Origin: Deinococcus multiflagellatus
GTDB taxonomy: Bacteria; Deinococcota; Deinococci; Deinococcales; Deinococcaceae
NCBI RefSeq assembly: GCF_020166415.1
Contig: NZ_JAIQXV010000004.1
Span: 62,001 to 126,000, forward strand
Direction of reading: 5' to 3'
Length of the DNA stretch: 64,000 bases
Under the pieces are notes generated by a model, which saw nothing but the letters and a program-made list of their open reading frames with translations, did not search any database and was not told the DNA's origin. Within the stretch, counting starts at the first letter, position 1. Each line of letters opens with the position of its first letter. The position numbers and the translations under genes are program-made. Positions 29,715 through 39,481 of the stretch are shown here, piece after piece.

Positions 29715-29830
29715 CACCTGCCACCTGCCGGTTGGCCCCGCCCGTGGCGTGGGCCCTGTTGTCACACCGTTGATTCTGTTGGCCGCGCTGCGTGCGCAGC
29801 GGGCGTGGCCAGCCCCGAAGGGAGAGCCCC

Positions 29831-31618
29831 ATGAAACTGAGTTCCAGTCTGCTGCGCACGCAGCGCGAAGTGCCCGAAGGCGCCGAAACCCAGGGCATCC
29901 AGCACCTGCTGCGCGCCGGCTATGTCCGCCGGATCGGCAGTGGCCTGTACGCCCACCTGCCCCTCATGACCCGCACCATGCACAAACTGGAAGCCCTGAT
30001 CCGCGAGGAACTGGAGGGCGTGTCGCAGGAGGTGAGCCTGCCGGTGCTGCAACCCCAGCACCTGTGGGATGAATCCGGGCGCTGGGCAGCCTACACGCAG
30101 GCCGAGGGCATCATGTTCACCGTGACCGACCGCGCCGGCCGGGCGCACGCCCTGGGCCCCACCCACGAGGAGGTGGCGGTGGACGTGGTGCGCGGGCTGG
30201 TGCGCAGTTACCGTGACCTGCCCCTGAGCGTGTACCAGATCGGCCGGAAGTTCCGGGACGAGCTGCGGCCCCGCTTTGGGCTGCTGCGCACGCGCGAATT
30301 CACCATGAAAGACGCCTACTCGTTTCATGCCGACGAAGCCAGCCTGCGCGAGCACTTTGAGGCCATGAGCGGCGTGTACGCGCGGCTGCTGACGCGCCTG
30401 GGCGTGGCGTGGCGGGCGGTGCAGGCCGACAGCGGCAACATCGGCGGGGCCGAGAGCCGGGAATTCATGGTGCTGAGCGAGGTGGGCGAGGACGAGGTGC
30501 TGTACACCGAAGATGGCCGCTACGCCGCCAACGCCGAGCGGGCGGTGTCCCGCGCCGCGCCGGTTGGGGCCAGCCCGTTTGCCGCCTTGGCCCGCCACCA
30601 CACGCCCGGCACGGTCACGGTGGCCTCGGCCTGTGCCGCGCTGGGCTGCGGGCCCGGCCACATGCTGAAAAACGTGCTGTACGACGCCGTGAGTCTTCAG
30701 GCAGGCCAGCGGGTGCTGACGCCAGTGCTTGTTAGCCTGCGCGGGGACCACAGCGTGAACCCGGTGAAGCTGTGGAACGCGGTGCAGGCCCGCGTGGCCG
30801 GCGACCTGACCGCGCTGGAGGTGGCACAGCCGGATGGATGGGCCGCCGAGGCGCTGCCGCTGGGCTCTCTGGCCCCGGACCTGCCCGACCACGTGATTGC
30901 CCGGCGGGAGGGGCTGCACCCGGCCTTCCTGCGCCTGTGTGATCCGGCGGGCGCCGAGCTGCGCGATTTCGCCACAGGCGCCGGCCAGACCGACTGGCAC
31001 GTGACCGGCGCGAACTGGGCCACCGCCGATGCCACAGGCCAGTTCGCCCTGCCCGAGGTGGTCGAGCTGCGGCAGGCCCAGGCCGGCGACGCGGCGGTGC
31101 ATGAGGCGTCGCAGCGGCTCCACTCGGCCCGGGGGATTGAGGTGGGGCACGTGTTTCAGCTGGGCACGCGCTACGCCCAGGCCATGGGCGCGACCTTTAC
31201 CGGGGCCGACGGCCGCGAACGGCCGTTTCAGATGGGCTGCTACGGCATTGGCGTGACGCGGCTGGTGCAGGCGGTAGCGGAGCAGTGTTCGGATGCCCGC
31301 GGCCTGATCTGGCCGGCGGCCATTGCGCCCTACCTTGTGCACCTGACGGTGGTGGACGGCAAGAACAGTGCCCAGCGGGCCGCCGCCGACACGCTGTACG
31401 CCGCGCTGGGGGCGGCGGGCCTGGACCCCCTGCTGGACGACCGTGACGAGCGCGCCGGGGTCAAGTTCGCCGACGCTGACCTGATTGGCCTGCCGTACCG
31501 CGTGACGGTGGGGCGGGGGGTGGCTGAGGGGAAGGTGGAGGTGAAGGTGCGGCGCAGTGGGGTGGTGGCGGTGGTGCCGGTGGAGGGGGTGGTGGGGTGG
31601 ATGCGGGCGCAGGGTTGA
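29831..31618 (+). CDS. proS: Prolyl-tRNA synthetase (bacterial type)
   Basis: This 595-residue class II synthetase charges tRNA-Pro. Motif 1 region GLYAHLPLMTRTMHKLEALIREE, motif 2 RPRFGLLRTREFTMKDAYSFH and motif 3 FQMGCYGIGVTRLVQAVAEQ are intact. The long insertion domain between motifs 2 and 3 (about residues 230-380) shows the bacterial-type editing architecture. The C-terminal anticodon domain has DDRDERAGVKFADADLIGLPYRV. AAGGGAG precedes the ATG at 29831. A 210-base leader carries a Pro-rich ORF. Confidence 0.95.
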   Translation: MKLSSSLLRTQREVPEGAETQGIQHLLRAGYVRRIGSGLYAHLPLMTRTMHKLEALIREELEGVSQEVSLPVLQPQHLWDESGRWAAYTQAEGIMFTVTDRAGRAHALGPTHEEVAVDVVRGLVRSYRDLPLSVYQIGRKFRDELRPRFGLLRTREFTMKDAYSFHADEASLREHFEAMSGVYARLLTRLGVAWRAVQADSGNIGGAESREFMVLSEVGEDEVLYTEDGRYAANAERAVSRAAPVGASPFAALARHHTPGTVTVASACAALGCGPGHMLKNVLYDAVSLQAGQRVLTPVLVSLRGDHSVNPVKLWNAVQARVAGDLTALEVAQPDGWAAEALPLGSLAPDLPDHVIARREGLHPAFLRLCDPAGAELRDFATGAGQTDWHVTGANWATADATGQFALPEVVELRQAQAGDAAVHEASQRLHSARGIEVGHVFQLGTRYAQAMGATFTGADGRERPFQMGCYGIGVTRLVQAVAEQCSDARGLIWPAAIAPYLVHLTVVDGKNSAQRAAADTLYAALGAAGLDPLLDDRDERAGVKFADADLIGLPYRVTVGRGVAEGKVEVKVRRSGVVAVVPVEGVVGWMRAQG

Positions 31619-31638
31619 AGGGAATTGAGTTTGCCTGC

Positions 31639-32158
31639 GTTAGCCCCACCCCCCAGCCCCCTACCCCAGACTCGCAGAGCTGCGTAGCAGAGGGGCAGGG
31701 GGAGCAGACGTTGGCACTGGGCAACGTTGACTAACGGTGTGGGGCGGCCCAGCTTCGTCCCGCTACGTACGCCGTGGCCTTGCTCCGCCCATCGCCTCAC
31801 GCCCGCGCGCTGCGCGCACGACGGCTTCCGTTGCTCACCCCGTGAAGGCGCATGGCAGGGACGCTGAGGGCAAGAGGTTCTACTTTTGAAAAGCAGTAAG
31901 AGCCATAGCCGATTTTGCCTTTCAAGGTAGAACCTTCTGGGCCGCACCAAGACGACTTGCCCCGTACCGCCCAGGTCCAGACGAGGCCGTCGTGCCCGAA
32001 GGGCGCGGGCCATTGCGGTGGGGCGAAGGATGGCGTCAAAGCCGGACACGTCACTTGGTTGAGCGACCCCAGCCAACTTCAGTAGAAACTCTTGCCCAGC
32101 GCAGCGCCGCTCCCCCCTGCCCCTCCGGGGATGGGGGGCTGGGGGGGTGGGGCTAACC
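31639..32158 (+). repeat. Inverted-repeat-bounded element, family R3, copy A (520 bp)
   Basis: The ends are imperfect inverted repeats: GTTAGCCCCACCCCCCAG at the left and the complement (one extra C) at the right. The part 31920-32112 is about 85 percent similar to 57412-57612 between thiB and thiP. A further inverted pair, AGAGGTTCTACTTTTGAAA and TTTCAAGGTAGAACCTTCT, lies at about 31873-31938. No ORF encodes a transposase, so it resembles a non-autonomous element. No target duplication was seen. It fills the gap between proS and the rhomboid gene. Confidence 0.65.
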
Positions 32159-32254
32159 GGGCCAAGCCACCGCCCCCCCAAGAGAAACAACGACCGCCCC
32201 CACCTCCACCCAAGGAGCGACGCCCCCCACCCCCTGTTCCGTCATGCTGAACCC

Positions 32255-32872
32255 ATGCGGCCCCCCCCTCCCCCCCGCACCCTGACCTCCCGTTCCGGCC
32301 TCCTCCCTGCCGCCGGCCTGACCACCCTGCTCCTCGCCGGCCTCTGGGTGCAGGAAGTGGCCGACCTGCTGATCTTCGGGGGCCGCCTGGACCGCTACGG
32401 CATCGAGCCGCGCGAGCCCGGCGCCCTGTGGCACATCCTGACGGCGCCCTTTCTCCACGCCGGCTTTGGGCACCTGCTGGCGAACACCGTGCCGCTGGCT
32501 GCCCTGAGCTTCATGAGCGCCCTGCGCGGGCCCTGGCGCTTTCTGGCGGCGCTGCTGATGATCGTGCTGGTGGGCGGCGGGCTGGTGTGGCTGCTGGGGC
32601 GCGGGGGCAGCCTGCACCTGGGCGCCAGCGAACTGGTCTTTGGCCTGCTGGCCTACCTGCTGGGCGTGGGCTGGTGGGAACGCACGCCGCTGGCCATTGG
32701 CGTGGCCGTGGTGGCCTTCTTGCTATACGGCGGGATGCTGTGGGGCGTGCTGCCGTCCAACCCGGCCGTGTCCTGGGAAGCGCACCTGTTCGGGTTCGTG
32801 GGCGGGCTGGTAGCAGCGGCCCTGCTGCACCGGCGCCGGCCAAGTGTGGCCCCTGGCCTGCCACCCCGGTAG
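32255..32872 (+). CDS. Rhomboid-family intramembrane protease
   Basis: This 205-residue protein has about six hydrophobic segments. The rhomboid signatures are present: [20 protein letters not shown] (residues 62-81), the catalytic Ser125 in [13 protein letters not shown], and the catalytic His in [12 protein letters not shown] near residue 181. The usual GxSG is GASE here, so the Gly after Ser is replaced. It would cleave membrane-protein substrates within the bilayer. CATGCT 6 bases upstream of the ATG may be the -10 box of a leaderless mRNA. Confidence 0.75.
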   Translation: MRPPPPPRTLTSRSGLLPAAGLTTLLLAGLWVQEVADLLIFGGRLDRYGIEPREPGALWHILTAPFLHAGFGHLLANTVPLAALSFMSALRGPWRFLAALLMIVLVGGGLVWLLGRGGSLHLGASELVFGLLAYLLGVGWWERTPLAIGVAVVAFLLYGGMLWGVLPSNPAVSWEAHLFGFVGGLVAAALLHRRRPSVAPGLPPR

Positions 32873-32885
32873 GCCGCCCGGGGCG

Positions 32886-33494
32886 CTACAGCTCTACAGG
32901 CCCGCGCGGCGTGTGCAGTACCGCGCGCAGTTCAGGCTGGGGGGCCTCGTAGACCTCCACTTCGCCGGCAAAGGCCAGGGCCCGCAGGTGCCCGCGCAGC
33001 GCGTCCGGGTCGGGGGTGCCCAGCTGCAGGTGGGCGAGGCGCACCCCCACATCCGGCAGGCGGGTGGGGGGCGGCGGGGTCTCCCAGTGAATCTGAGAGG
33101 GCACCACGCCGCCGCCCGGCAGCCCGCCGTCTTCAGGCACGGTCAGGGTCCAGCGGTGCTCGCCGCGCGACAGGGCCAGCACGTCCCCGCCCACGGGCCG
33201 CGCCGGAACGGCCGCCACCCAGTGAATCAGGGCCGGGCCGTGTGACAGCCGTTCCTGCATCGCTGGGGTATCCAGGGCAAACCAGCGCGGGCGCCCGGGG
33301 GCCGGGGCCTGCGGGTTTACGGCAATCACCTCTAAGTAGGCGTCCGGGCCCAGCGACAGCAGGAGGTTGTGGGTGCCAAACTGCGGGTGTTCGCCGCCGG
33401 GCTGCATGGGCACCCGCAACCGGCCTTCCAGCCACGCGCGGCCCTCGTCCAGGGTGCGCGCCGCCACCACGAGGTGATCCAGGCGGGCGCTCAT
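32886..33494 (-). CDS. VOC/glyoxalase-like domain protein
   Basis: This 202-residue protein begins [28 protein letters not shown] and continues [22 protein letters not shown], the pattern of the Glyoxalase_3 (vicinal oxygen chelate) family. The second half repeats the fold ([22 protein letters not shown]). Its role is unknown. Its ATG lies one base after the stop of the FAD protein gene, so the two form an operon. Confidence 0.75.
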   Translation of the reverse strand: MSARLDHLVVAARTLDEGRAWLEGRLRVPMQPGGEHPQFGTHNLLLSLGPDAYLEVIAVNPQAPAPGRPRWFALDTPAMQERLSHGPALIHWVAAVPARPVGGDVLALSRGEHRWTLTVPEDGGLPGGGVVPSQIHWETPPPPTRLPDVGVRLAHLQLGTPDPDALRGHLRALAFAGEVEVYEAPQPELRAVLHTPRGPVEL

Positions 33495-33495
33495 G

Positions 33496-34761
33496 TCAGG
33501 CCCCCCGGGGGCGGCTCATGCCCACCGGGTCGCCCAGCACGATGGCCGCCGCCTTCTCGCCGCTTTCCATGGCGCCCTGAATGCTGCTCATGGCCGTGAC
33601 CTCGCCCGCCAGCAGCACCCCACTCAGGCGGGTGGCGTGGCCGGCCAGCGTGGCGGCGTATTCGGGCGGCTGCGGGTACTGGGCGTGGTGAATGCGCTCC
33701 ACCAGCAGCGTGCGCAGCGAACGAACCGCCGCCTCGCCGTACCACGTCGCCAGTTCGGCGCGTACCTGCGCGTCCAGCGCGTCATCGCCCGCAGCCGGCA
33801 GGCCCAGCACGGTGACGGTCAGGAGGTGCTGGCCTTCGGGCGCGCGGCCCGGGACGGCGTTGGACAGCCAGTGGGCATTCTGAATCAGGCCGCTGCCCGC
33901 GTTCAGCAATAGGCGCCGCTCGCGGTCCAGCGCGGCGGGGGCGGCGTAGTGCAGGTAGGTGCCGCTCAGGTGCCCGCGCGCCGTGGCCTCGCCGGTCAGG
34001 CGGGCGGCGGTGTCGGGGTCGGTGGCCACGATCACCTGCCGGGCGTCCAGTTCGCCGGCGCTGGTGCCCACCGTGACGTGCCCGCCCTGGGGGCTCAGCC
34101 ACTGCACCTCGACATCCAGGGTGACCTTCAGGCCCTGGGCCAGTTGCGCGGCAATGGCGCCCATGCCGGCGGCGGGCAGGGCCGCGCCGCCGTCCATCAG
34201 CATGCGGAAGTAATACCGAAAGAGCCGGGCACTGGTGCCCAGATCCCGCTGCAGAAAGATGCCGCCGAAAAAGGGGCGGAAGAAATGATCCAGGGCGGCC
34301 TCACTGAAGCCGAAGCGGCGCAGATACCCCTCGGTGGGTTCGTCGGGGCCGCGCAGCAGGTCCCAGGGGGCCGGGGCGCGCAGCCGCAGGGCCAGGGCCG
34401 CCACGCGGGCCTTGTCCCGGGTGCCCAGCGCGCGGGTCAGCAGGGTGCTGCCCAGCGCGCCAGGGTCCCCCAGCGGCCAGCCCACCACGTCTGCCTGCGC
34501 GCCCCGGCGAATCACAGCGGCGGGGGGCAGCGGCACCAGATGCAGCGCGCCTAGGTCCAGCCAGCGCCGCACGGCCGGGTAGGCCGGAAACAGCACCTGA
34601 TACCCGGCGTCCAGCGTGAAGCCCGCCACCTGCCGCGAATGCACCCGCCCCCCAGCGTGGGGCGCGGCGTCCAGCACCCGCACGCGCTTGCCTGCGCGGT
34701 CCAGGGCCCGCGCGGCCGTGAGACCCGACAGCCCCGCGCCAATAACCAGAACGTCATACAT
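33496..34761 (-). CDS. FAD-dependent oxidoreductase, amine oxidase/phytoene desaturase-like
   Basis: This 421-residue flavoprotein has the dinucleotide fold [22 protein letters not shown] with the ribose-binding Asp in VRVLDA, then GGRVHS and [14 protein letters not shown], and a C-terminal FAD-contact region [26 protein letters not shown]. It fits the NAD(P)/FAD-dependent desaturase and amine oxidase superfamily. The substrate, possibly an isoprenoid, is unknown; no carotenoid genes are nearby. It is translationally close-coupled to the VOC gene. Confidence 0.8.
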   Translation of the reverse strand: MYDVLVIGAGLSGLTAARALDRAGKRVRVLDAAPHAGGRVHSRQVAGFTLDAGYQVLFPAYPAVRRWLDLGALHLVPLPPAAVIRRGAQADVVGWPLGDPGALGSTLLTRALGTRDKARVAALALRLRAPAPWDLLRGPDEPTEGYLRRFGFSEAALDHFFRPFFGGIFLQRDLGTSARLFRYYFRMLMDGGAALPAAGMGAIAAQLAQGLKVTLDVEVQWLSPQGGHVTVGTSAGELDARQVIVATDPDTAARLTGEATARGHLSGTYLHYAAPAALDRERRLLLNAGSGLIQNAHWLSNAVPGRAPEGQHLLTVTVLGLPAAGDDALDAQVRAELATWYGEAAVRSLRTLLVERIHHAQYPQPPEYAATLAGHATRLSGVLLAGEVTAMSSIQGAMESGEKAAAIVLGDPVGMSRPRGA

Positions 34762-35023
34762 GCCCCTTTAGGCTACAGGGCCAGAGGGGGCCGGCCCCCG
34801 CCGTCTTCAGGCGGTCTTAACAGGGCTGGACTTGGAAGTAGGCGTGGCGACCAGGGTGATCCACCCGCAACTCCCCGAGGCCTCCGAAGAAGTGGCCGAA
34901 AAAGGCCGGCGCGGGGGCGGCCGTGAAGAGCGCTTGAAGCCGGAACGGGGGCGGGGTTCCGACCACCTTCTGCCCAACCCACCGCCCAGCGGCCCCCTGC
35001 TGTTCGCACCAGGAGCGGGCGGA

Positions 35024-35812
35024 TCAGGAGGGGGGCAGGCCCTGCTGCTCGGTCAGGCGGATCAGCCACATGAAAAGCTGCACAAAGGCCAGGGCGAGCG
35101 CGGGGAGGCCCGCCACCATCATGATCCAGCCAGACAGCTGCTGGTTTTGCAGTGGGGTGAGGTTCCACAGGCACAGGGCGTTGATATAGGGCGTGTACAG
35201 CACCTTCGGCGCGTACAGCCACACGCTCGCCACCGCCATCATGGGCAGCGCGGCCAGCAGACCAAACCACCCGCGCGACCCGATGTCGGCGGGCTGCACA
35301 CTGGGCAGTGGCCGGAGCACCACGCCCCAGACCAGCAGACTGGTCAGCAGGTACAGCGTGGGCAGCAGCGTGGCCGCCGTGTTGGATACCACGCTGGCAT
35401 TGAAGCCGGCCGGCACGTTCCAGAACACGATCACCGCCGTCCACAGCGCCAGCGCCACCCAGGGGTCCAGCAGCACCCCCAGCACGCGGCCCAGCACCGA
35501 GCGCGCCTTGATCGCCAGCGGCGGCAGGCCCAGCACCAGCAGCGGCGGCACCACCTCGGCCAGCACCATCAGGCGGCCCATGTACAGCGCCATGCTGCCC
35601 TGGGTCAGCCCGGCGGCGCGGGTCTGGGTGGTCAGCACCAAGGCCACGAGTCCCAGGGCAAACAGCCCAGCGCGCCACAGCGGCCACGGGGTGCCAGTCC
35701 GGCGCGCCCGCACGAAGCCAGCGGCGTAGGCGGCCCCCACCAGCAAGATGGGCAGCAGGGTCCAGTCCGGGCGGGGCAGCAGCAAGTCGGCAACGGTGGG
35801 GTTCAGGCTCAT
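35024..35812 (-). CDS. CtaG-like cytochrome c oxidase assembly membrane protein
   Basis: This 262-residue protein has seven or so transmembrane helices and motifs of the caa3-type CtaG family: MALYMGRLMVLAEVVPPLLVLGLP, FWNVPAGFNASVVSN and LSGWIMMVAGLPALALAFVQLF. It is the last gene of a PCuAC-Sco-CtaG cluster, which delivers copper to the CuA and CuB sites of cytochrome oxidase. The ATG overlaps the Sco stop by 4 bases. Confidence 0.8.
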   Translation of the reverse strand: MSLNPTVADLLLPRPDWTLLPILLVGAAYAAGFVRARRTGTPWPLWRAGLFALGLVALVLTTQTRAAGLTQGSMALYMGRLMVLAEVVPPLLVLGLPPLAIKARSVLGRVLGVLLDPWVALALWTAVIVFWNVPAGFNASVVSNTAATLLPTLYLLTSLLVWGVVLRPLPSVQPADIGSRGWFGLLAALPMMAVASVWLYAPKVLYTPYINALCLWNLTPLQNQQLSGWIMMVAGLPALALAFVQLFMWLIRLTEQQGLPPS

Positions 35813-36477
35813 GGGGTCTCCAGCACGTATTGCAAATCGGCCTTCACACGCTCCACCTGGGGCAGCTGCGTGTAGTCCCACAGCACCCGCAGGTGGCCCC
35901 GGGCGTCAATGAGGTAGGTGGCCGTGGTGTGGTTGATCTGGTAGGCCGCGCCCTGCACCTCGGCCTTCTGGTAGGCCACGCCGTAGGCCCGCGCCACCTG
36001 GGTCAGCGCTGGTTCGGGAACGCGCACGCCCGTGCCGCTGCCGAAGTAGCTCACGTAGTCGTTCAGCCGGGCCGGGGTGTCGCGCGCCGGGTCCACGCTG
36101 ACCAGCACGATCTGCAGCTTGGCCTGCAGCTCAGCGGGCAGCAGGGCGCGCGCCTTGTTCAGGTACGACAGGCTCAGGGGGCAGATGCTGGCACAGTGGG
36201 TGAAGCCGAAAAACAGCGCGGTGGCCTGCCCGCCCGCCCCAGGGGTGAAGGCGAAGGGCCGCGCCGCCCCGCCCTGCACCGCCACGCCCTGAAACGGCGC
36301 CGCCTGGGTCCCGGCCGGGTAGGCCGTGCCGTAAAAGGGGTACGGACTGCGCAGGCGCGCCGCGCCCCAGGCCAGCCCCAGCAGCAGCGCCACCGCCGCC
36401 AGCGCCAGCCCCGCCGACACGTACCAGGGCCGCGTGGCCGGCCCGGCCGGGTCTGCTGGGTGGGCCGGGGCGGTCAT
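35809..36477 (-). CDS. Sco1/SenC-family copper chaperone
   Basis: This 222-residue protein has one N-terminal membrane anchor (SAGLALAAVALLLGLAWGA) and a thioredoxin-fold domain with the copper ligands CASIC near residue 95 and the conserved His in YQINHTTATYLID near residue 182. It would transfer copper to, or reduce, the CuA site of cytochrome oxidase. It overlaps both neighbours (1 base with PCuAC, 4 bases with ctaG), indicating a tightly coupled operon. Confidence 0.88.
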   Translation of the reverse strand: MTAPAHPADPAGPATRPWYVSAGLALAAVALLLGLAWGAARLRSPYPFYGTAYPAGTQAAPFQGVAVQGGAARPFAFTPGAGGQATALFFGFTHCASICPLSLSYLNKARALLPAELQAKLQIVLVSVDPARDTPARLNDYVSYFGSGTGVRVPEPALTQVARAYGVAYQKAEVQGAAYQINHTTATYLIDARGHLRVLWDYTQLPQVERVKADLQYVLETP

Positions 36478-36929
36478 CAGGGCTTCACCACCGGGGCCTG
36501 CAGGGTGTGGGTGCCGCCCGCGTCGTCGGTGAGGGTCAGGGCCACGGGCTCGCCCTCGCGCAGCGGCGCACGCAGGCCCATCAGCATGATGTGGTCGCCG
36601 GTGTCGCTCAGGACCAGCTCGCCGCCCGCCGGGACCGTCAGGGCGTCGGTCATCTGCATGCCGGTGCGGCCCTGGGCGTCGGTGCGGGTCACCATCAGCA
36701 TGGCGTGGTCGGCTGCTGGCGACTCTACGCCGGTCAGGCGCAGGGGGCGCCCGCCGGGGTTGCGTAGGGTGCCAAACACGCTGGTTTCCTCCACGCCGGG
36801 GGGCACCGCCACCACGCGCGCCGCCTCCACCGTGAGCGTGGCGGTGGGGCCCGCCTGGGCCTGGGGCGCCGGGCGGCAGGCGGTCAGCAGCGCCAGCAAC
36901 AAGATAAAGAGACGGGCGGGAACAGGCAT
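36477..36929 (-). CDS. Periplasmic copper chaperone PCu(A)C
   Basis: This 150-residue lipoprotein-like protein (LLLALLTAC lipobox) has the PCuAC metal pattern HAMLM, then MQM, and GDHIMLMGL at the usual spacing. It captures periplasmic copper and supplies the Sco protein. It is the first gene of the operon, with AAGGAG five bases before the ATG. Confidence 0.85.
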   Translation of the reverse strand: MPVPARLFILLLALLTACRPAPQAQAGPTATLTVEAARVVAVPPGVEETSVFGTLRNPGGRPLRLTGVESPAADHAMLMVTRTDAQGRTGMQMTDALTVPAGGELVLSDTGDHIMLMGLRAPLREGEPVALTLTDDAGGTHTLQAPVVKP

Positions 36930-37040
36930 AGCACTCCTTCCAGGTCGCGGCCGACCTGCGGGTCAGTTTAGGGTGGGCCGCCGGGCCGCTTTGTCCCCGG
37001 GGCGCCTGTGCGCCTCAGGGGAACGGGAACACCGGGCCTG

Positions 37041-37069
37041 TGGAACCCTTTCCAAAAAGAGGGTATGCT
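37041..37069 (+). promoter_or_regulatory. Promoter and candidate autoregulatory operator of the LacI-family gene
   Basis: TGGAAC (37041-37046), a 17-base spacer and TATGCT (37064-37069) form a candidate promoter. A perfect palindrome TGGAA-CCCT-TTCCA (37041-37054) overlaps the -35 box and could be bound by the encoded repressor. Confidence 0.5.
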
Positions 37070-37081
37070 GGGCAACAAATC

Positions 37082-38083
<1,002 letters not shown>

Positions 38084-38102
38084 GGGGTGATGGTGGACAG
38101 GT

Positions 38103-38139
38103 GATGGTTGATGGAAAAAGCCGTTCTCCATCAACCATC
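38103..38139. terminator. Terminator hairpin between convergent genes
   Basis: A 12-bp stem GATGGTTGATGG/CCATCAACCATC encloses a loop that begins AAAAA. It separates the LacI-family gene from the FUN14 gene. Confidence 0.65.
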
Positions 38140-38152
38140 AACCTTCTCCCCT

Positions 38153-38521
38153 CTACACCCTGGCGCGGAGGCCCAGCAGCAGCCCTGCCGTGAAGGCGCC
38201 GGCAAACGGCAGGTTGGCGGTCAGTACGCGCATCAGCCACGCGCCGCCCTGTTCCTGGCCCTGCCTGAGCCACGGTTCGGTGAGGGCCTGAAGGCGCAGC
38301 CAGTTCACGCTGATCAGGTCGAGGTAGGCCAGCAGTTGCAGCACCACAAACAGCGTGCCCAGCACGATCAGGGCCACGCGGCCAATGTGGCGCAGGGCCA
38401 CGCCGGTGGCAAAGCCCAGCAGAGCGCCCACGCTCAGGTCGGGCAGCAGGGGCCGCAGGGCGTCGGCCAGGGAGGCGGCGGGCGGGGCGGCAGACAGAAC
38501 TTCGGGACGAACAGGGCTCAA
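38153..38521 (-). CDS. FUN14-domain membrane protein
   Basis: This 122-residue protein carries LSVGALLGFATGVALRHIGRVALIVLG and FVVLQLLAYLDLISVNWLRLQ, followed by a C-terminal hydrophobic helix (LPFAGAFTAGLLLGLRARV). This is the compact FUN14 layout known from archaea and bacteria. The bacterial function is unknown. It diverges from the sigma factor gene. Confidence 0.75.
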   Translation of the reverse strand: MSPVRPEVLSAAPPAASLADALRPLLPDLSVGALLGFATGVALRHIGRVALIVLGTLFVVLQLLAYLDLISVNWLRLQALTEPWLRQGQEQGGAWLMRVLTANLPFAGAFTAGLLLGLRARV

Positions 38522-38627
38522 CGTGCGCGCATGCTAGAGCAGTTCGCGCCCTGCTGCCACGGCGAGCGCCGCCCGCGCTGCAAGGCCACTGGGGCCAGAG
38601 GCCAGGGCACGCTATGGTGTAGCCACT

Positions 38628-39215
38628 GTGGACCCCGCCGAGTCATTTCCACCCGACCTGATCTCCCCTGACCTGTACGCGCGGCTGTGCGCGGGCGAGG
38701 AAGCGGCGTGGTTCGATTTTGTGCAGGAGTACGAGGGGCGCATGTACGGCTACCTGTACCGCCTCGAGGGCAACAGCGAAGACGCCCTGGACCTGACCCA
38801 GGAGGTCTTTTACCGCGCGTGGCGCTCGATTCGGACCTTCCGGGTGGGCGAGCGGGTGCTGCCGTGGCTGTATCAGGTGGCGCGCAACACCCAGATTGAG
38901 TCGCACCGCCGCAAGCAGTTGCAGCGCTTCTCGCTGGAACAGGCCCGCGAAGACGTGGGCTTTGAGGTCACCAGCGAGAAACGCTCGCCCGTGCAGGCCG
39001 CCGAAAGTGCCGACGCCCAGGACCGGGTGCAGCGCGCCCTGCTGCGCCTGCCCGCCGAATACCGCGAGGCCGTGGTGCTGCGCTTTGTGGAAGACCTGAG
39101 CTACGACGAGATTGCCCAGATTCAGGGCGTGGCGGTGGGCACCGCCAAAAGCCGCGTGTTCCGCGCCAAGGAGCAACTGGCCGGGCTGCTTTCGGGCGTG
39201 GCCGACGTGCATTGA
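38628..39215 (+). CDS. ECF-type RNA polymerase sigma factor
   Basis: This 195-residue protein begins at GTG and shows sigma region 2 (YGYLYRLEGNSEDALDLTQEVFYRAWRSI and PWLYQVARN) and region 4 (LPAEYREAVVLRFVEDLSYDEIAQI then GTAKSRVFRAKEQL). A linker of about 40 residues joins them. It would direct polymerase to a stress or envelope regulon. No anti-sigma gene is recognisable; the next 266 bases contain only a degenerate 40-codon ORF. Confidence 0.88.
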   Translation: MDPAESFPPDLISPDLYARLCAGEEAAWFDFVQEYEGRMYGYLYRLEGNSEDALDLTQEVFYRAWRSIRTFRVGERVLPWLYQVARNTQIESHRRKQLQRFSLEQAREDVGFEVTSEKRSPVQAAESADAQDRVQRALLRLPAEYREAVVLRFVEDLSYDEIAQIQGVAVGTAKSRVFRAKEQLAGLLSGVADVH

Positions 39216-39481
39216 GGGGGGTGGGGGCGCTGGGCCATGAGCCATGAGGCAGCCCCTGGGGGCCCGCTCACGGCTTGGGGGGCTGGGGAAGACAGAGCGT
39301 CATCCATTGGGGGGGTGAGGTCGGCAAAGACCCTTCCGATTCTCCTCTGCAAGTCCCCGCGTCGCTGAGGGTCCACAAACAAGACGCCCCCCTTCTGACC
39401 GGGGCTGTAAAGCTGGCAGCGCCGCCGGAAGGCCCAGAACGGTGAAATGGGTTCAGCGGACCAGCCCCGGCCCTCATCCCC

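Noticed and set aside
29715..29830. T-box riboswitch upstream of proS
   Set aside because: No T-box core sequence and no specifier-loop layout was found; the leader ORF explains the region better.
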